Shown piece by piece: positions 4,466 to 6,110 of a stretch of DNA of 6,110 bases. Location of the stretch: assembly GCA_013695885.1 (NCBI GenBank), contig JACCZP010000407.1:1-6110 (forward strand), written 5' to 3'. This stretch comes from Thermoleophilaceae bacterium (GTDB taxonomy: Bacteria > Actinomycetota > Thermoleophilia > Solirubrobacterales > Thermoleophilaceae). The stretch's first letter is position 1. Each line of letters starts with the position of its first letter. Below the pieces are notes generated by a model. It saw nothing but the letters and a program-made list of their open reading frames with translations. It was not told the DNA's origin and ran no database searches. Made by a program: the position numbers and the translations under genes.

Positions 4466-6110
4466 GAGCGGCGCGCTGCGGGTCCTGCCGCTCGGCGGGC
4501 TCGGCGAGATCGGCAAGAACATGACGGTGGTCGAGTACGAGGGCCGCATCGTGGTGGTGGACACCGGGCTCATGTTCCCCACGCCGGACCAGCTCGGGAT
4601 CGACCTCGTGCTGCCCGACTTCACCTACCTGCGCGAGCGGGCCGACGACATCGAGGCCATCGTCCTCACCCACGCCCACGAGGACCACGTCGGCGCGCTG
4701 CCCTACGTGCTGCGCGAGATCGGCGAGACGACGGTCCCCGCGATCTACGGTGGCCCGCTGACCGTCGAGATGGTGCGCTCGAAGCTCGAGGAGCACAACC
4801 TGAAGAAGGCGCCGCTCCAGGCCATGGAGGCCGGGGAGGAGGTCGACGCGGGGCCGTTCGTCGTGGAGATGGTGAAGATGTCCCACTCGATTCCCGACGC
4901 CTTCGCGGTCGCGCTCACCTGCGACCTGGGGACCACCCTGCTCACCGGCGACTACAAGTTCGACCAGACCCCGGTCGACGGTGTGCCGGCCGACATGGCC
5001 CGCCTGGCCGAGCTCGGCCGGGACGGCGTGCTCCTGCTGTGCGGGGACTCGACCAACGTGGACCGCCCGGGCATCGCGCTGTCGGAGTCGAGCGTCGGAC
5101 CCGAGCTCAAGCGGGTGTTCGGACGCTGCGAGGGACGAATCGTGGTCACCTCCTTTGCGTCGAACGTGCATCGCGTGCAGCAGGTGGTGGACGCCGCCGC
5201 CGCCAACGGACGCAAGGTGGCCCTGGTCGGCCGGTCGATGCGCAAGTACGTGAACATCGCCCGCCGTCTCGGGCACATCGACGTGCCCGAGGGCCTCCTC
5301 GTCGGCGTCAAGGAGATCGCCCAGTTTCCCGACCACAAGCTAGTGATCGTCTCGACGGGGTCCCAGGGCGAGCCGCTGTCGGCCCTGCGGCGCATGGCGC
5401 ACTCCGACCACCCGCAGGTCGACCTCCACGAGGGCGACACGGTCATCTTCTCCGCCACCCCGATCCCGGGCAACGAGCGGGCAGTGAACGAGACCGTCGA
5501 CCGCATCTACCAGCTCGGGGCCGAGGTCATCACCGCCCGCGACGCGCCCATCCATGCCTCGGGTCACGGCTACGCCGAGGAGCTGAAGCTGATGATCAAC
5601 CTCACGAGCCCGCGGTACGTGATGCCCTTCCACGGCGACTACCGCCGGCTTCAGCTGCACGCACGGCTGGCCGAGTCGGTGGGGGTGCCACCCGAGAACA
5701 TCTTCCGCGGGGAGAACGGGCTGCCGCTCGAGATCGACGAGCGGGGCGCCCGCTTCGCGAAGCGGGAGCACGCCGGCCTCGTGTTCGTGGACGGGGTCGA
5801 CGTGGGCAACGTCGAGGACGTGGCCCTGCGCGACCGGCGCATGCTCTCCGCCGACGGCATCTTCATCGTCGTGGCCACGGTTTCCGAGCAGGACGGGCAC
5901 TCGGTCGCCCCACCCGAGCTCATCTTCCGCGGGGTGCCCTTCCTGGAGGAGGGCGACGGGGTCCTCGACGAGTTGCGCGGCGCGGTGGAGGACTCCCTTG
6001 CCCGCTCCGCTCGCGAGGAGATACGCGAGATCTCCCTGCTCCAGACCCACCTGCACGACGATCTGGCGGCCTTCGTGTACGAGCGCCTGCGCCGGCGCCC
6101 GATGGTGCTG
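4464..6110 (+). CDS. rnj: Ribonuclease J, last few codons off the right edge
   Basis: RNase J is a metallo-beta-lactamase/beta-CASP nuclease with 5'-to-3' exonuclease and endonuclease activity, central to mRNA decay and rRNA maturation in actinobacteria and Firmicutes. The 549 codons in the window make up nearly the whole protein (usually about 550-560). The zinc motif HAHEDH is at 70-75, with further ligands His141 (SHSIPD), Asp163 (TGDYKFD) and His390 (FHGDYR). The beta-CASP motifs are GDSTN (194-198), ASGHG with His368, and the same FHGD. LPLGGLGEIGKNM (8-20) is the classic N-terminal signature. The C-terminal domain follows about residue 450 and ends in RRRPMVL, where homologues finish within a few residues. 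The start is a rare TTG; the frame has no ATG or GTG between the dapA stop and the homology. All catalytic residues are present, so it should be active. It shares the dapA transcript, and its translation may be controlled by the intergenic hairpin. Confidence 0.95.
   Translation, partial: MSGALRVLPLGGLGEIGKNMTVVEYEGRIVVVDTGLMFPTPDQLGIDLVLPDFTYLRERADDIEAIVLTHAHEDHVGALPYVLREIGETTVPAIYGGPLTVEMVRSKLEEHNLKKAPLQAMEAGEEVDAGPFVVEMVKMSHSIPDAFAVALTCDLGTTLLTGDYKFDQTPVDGVPADMARLAELGRDGVLLLCGDSTNVDRPGIALSESSVGPELKRVFGRCEGRIVVTSFASNVHRVQQVVDAAAANGRKVALVGRSMRKYVNIARRLGHIDVPEGLLVGVKEIAQFPDHKLVIVSTGSQGEPLSALRRMAHSDHPQVDLHEGDTVIFSATPIPGNERAVNETVDRIYQLGAEVITARDAPIHASGHGYAEELKLMINLTSPRYVMPFHGDYRRLQLHARLAESVGVPPENIFRGENGLPLEIDERGARFAKREHAGLVFVDGVDVGNVEDVALRDRRMLSADGIFIVVATVSEQDGHSVAPPELIFRGVPFLEEGDGVLDELRGAVEDSLARSAREEIREISLLQTHLHDDLAAFVYERLRRRPMVL

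Noticed and set aside
3065..4624. Minus-strand frame of 519 codons reaching through dapA into rnj
   Set aside because: Only its last 141 residues (DUF3052) resemble a protein. The rest is antisense to dapA and rnj, which have complete catalytic motifs.
4437..6056. Long minus-strand frames opposite rnj
   Set aside because: They are antisense readings of a strongly conserved RNase J, produced by GC-rich codon bias.

Overview
The window is a 6.1 kb piece of a GC-rich bacterial chromosome, most likely from the phylum Actinomycetota. The reasons are the strong G/C bias at third codon positions, the dapA-rnj (RNase J) gene pair that is common in actinobacteria, a DUF3052 protein, and an ECF sigma factor next to a DUF4349 membrane protein. 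A deep-branching class such as Thermoleophilia, Acidimicrobiia or Nitriliruptoria is plausible, but I cannot fix it from this sequence. I see no mobile element, CRISPR array, tRNA or rRNA.

Layout. (1) Positions 1-883, minus strand: an ECF sigma factor gene with a good ribosome binding site and an intact region 2, but no region 4. Its frame runs directly into the body of a DUF4349 membrane protein read in another frame. The junction lies in a GGCGCC tandem run, which looks like an internal deletion that removed the end of one gene and the start of the next. (2) 884-1327: no recognised gene. It holds a possible 32-codon ORF behind a strong Shine-Dalgarno and one imperfect hairpin. (3) 1328-2149, plus strand: a class I SAM-dependent methyltransferase. 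It converges on the next block across a GC-rich hairpin (2174-2210) that probably terminates transcription. (4) 2238-3490, minus strand: a two-gene operon. A DUF3052 protein comes first and a probable exported lipoprotein overlaps its stop codon, apparently starting at a CTG. (5) 3491-3559: a 69-bp divergent promoter region with a near-perfect extended -10 for dapA. (6) 3560-6110, plus strand: dapA (lysine/diaminopimelate pathway) followed by rnj, which is complete except for its last few codons at the right edge.

The recognisable genes are mostly housekeeping: DapA feeds peptidoglycan and lysine synthesis, and RNase J processes and degrades mRNA. The most interesting structures lie between genes. 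A perfect 11-bp inverted repeat runs from the dapA stop codon to the TTG start of rnj and would bury the rnj start and ribosome binding site in a hairpin. The divergent promoters appear to give leaderless or nearly leaderless mRNAs. The sigma/DUF4349 junction is the other notable anomaly. I found no convincing evidence of a wholly new multi-gene system.
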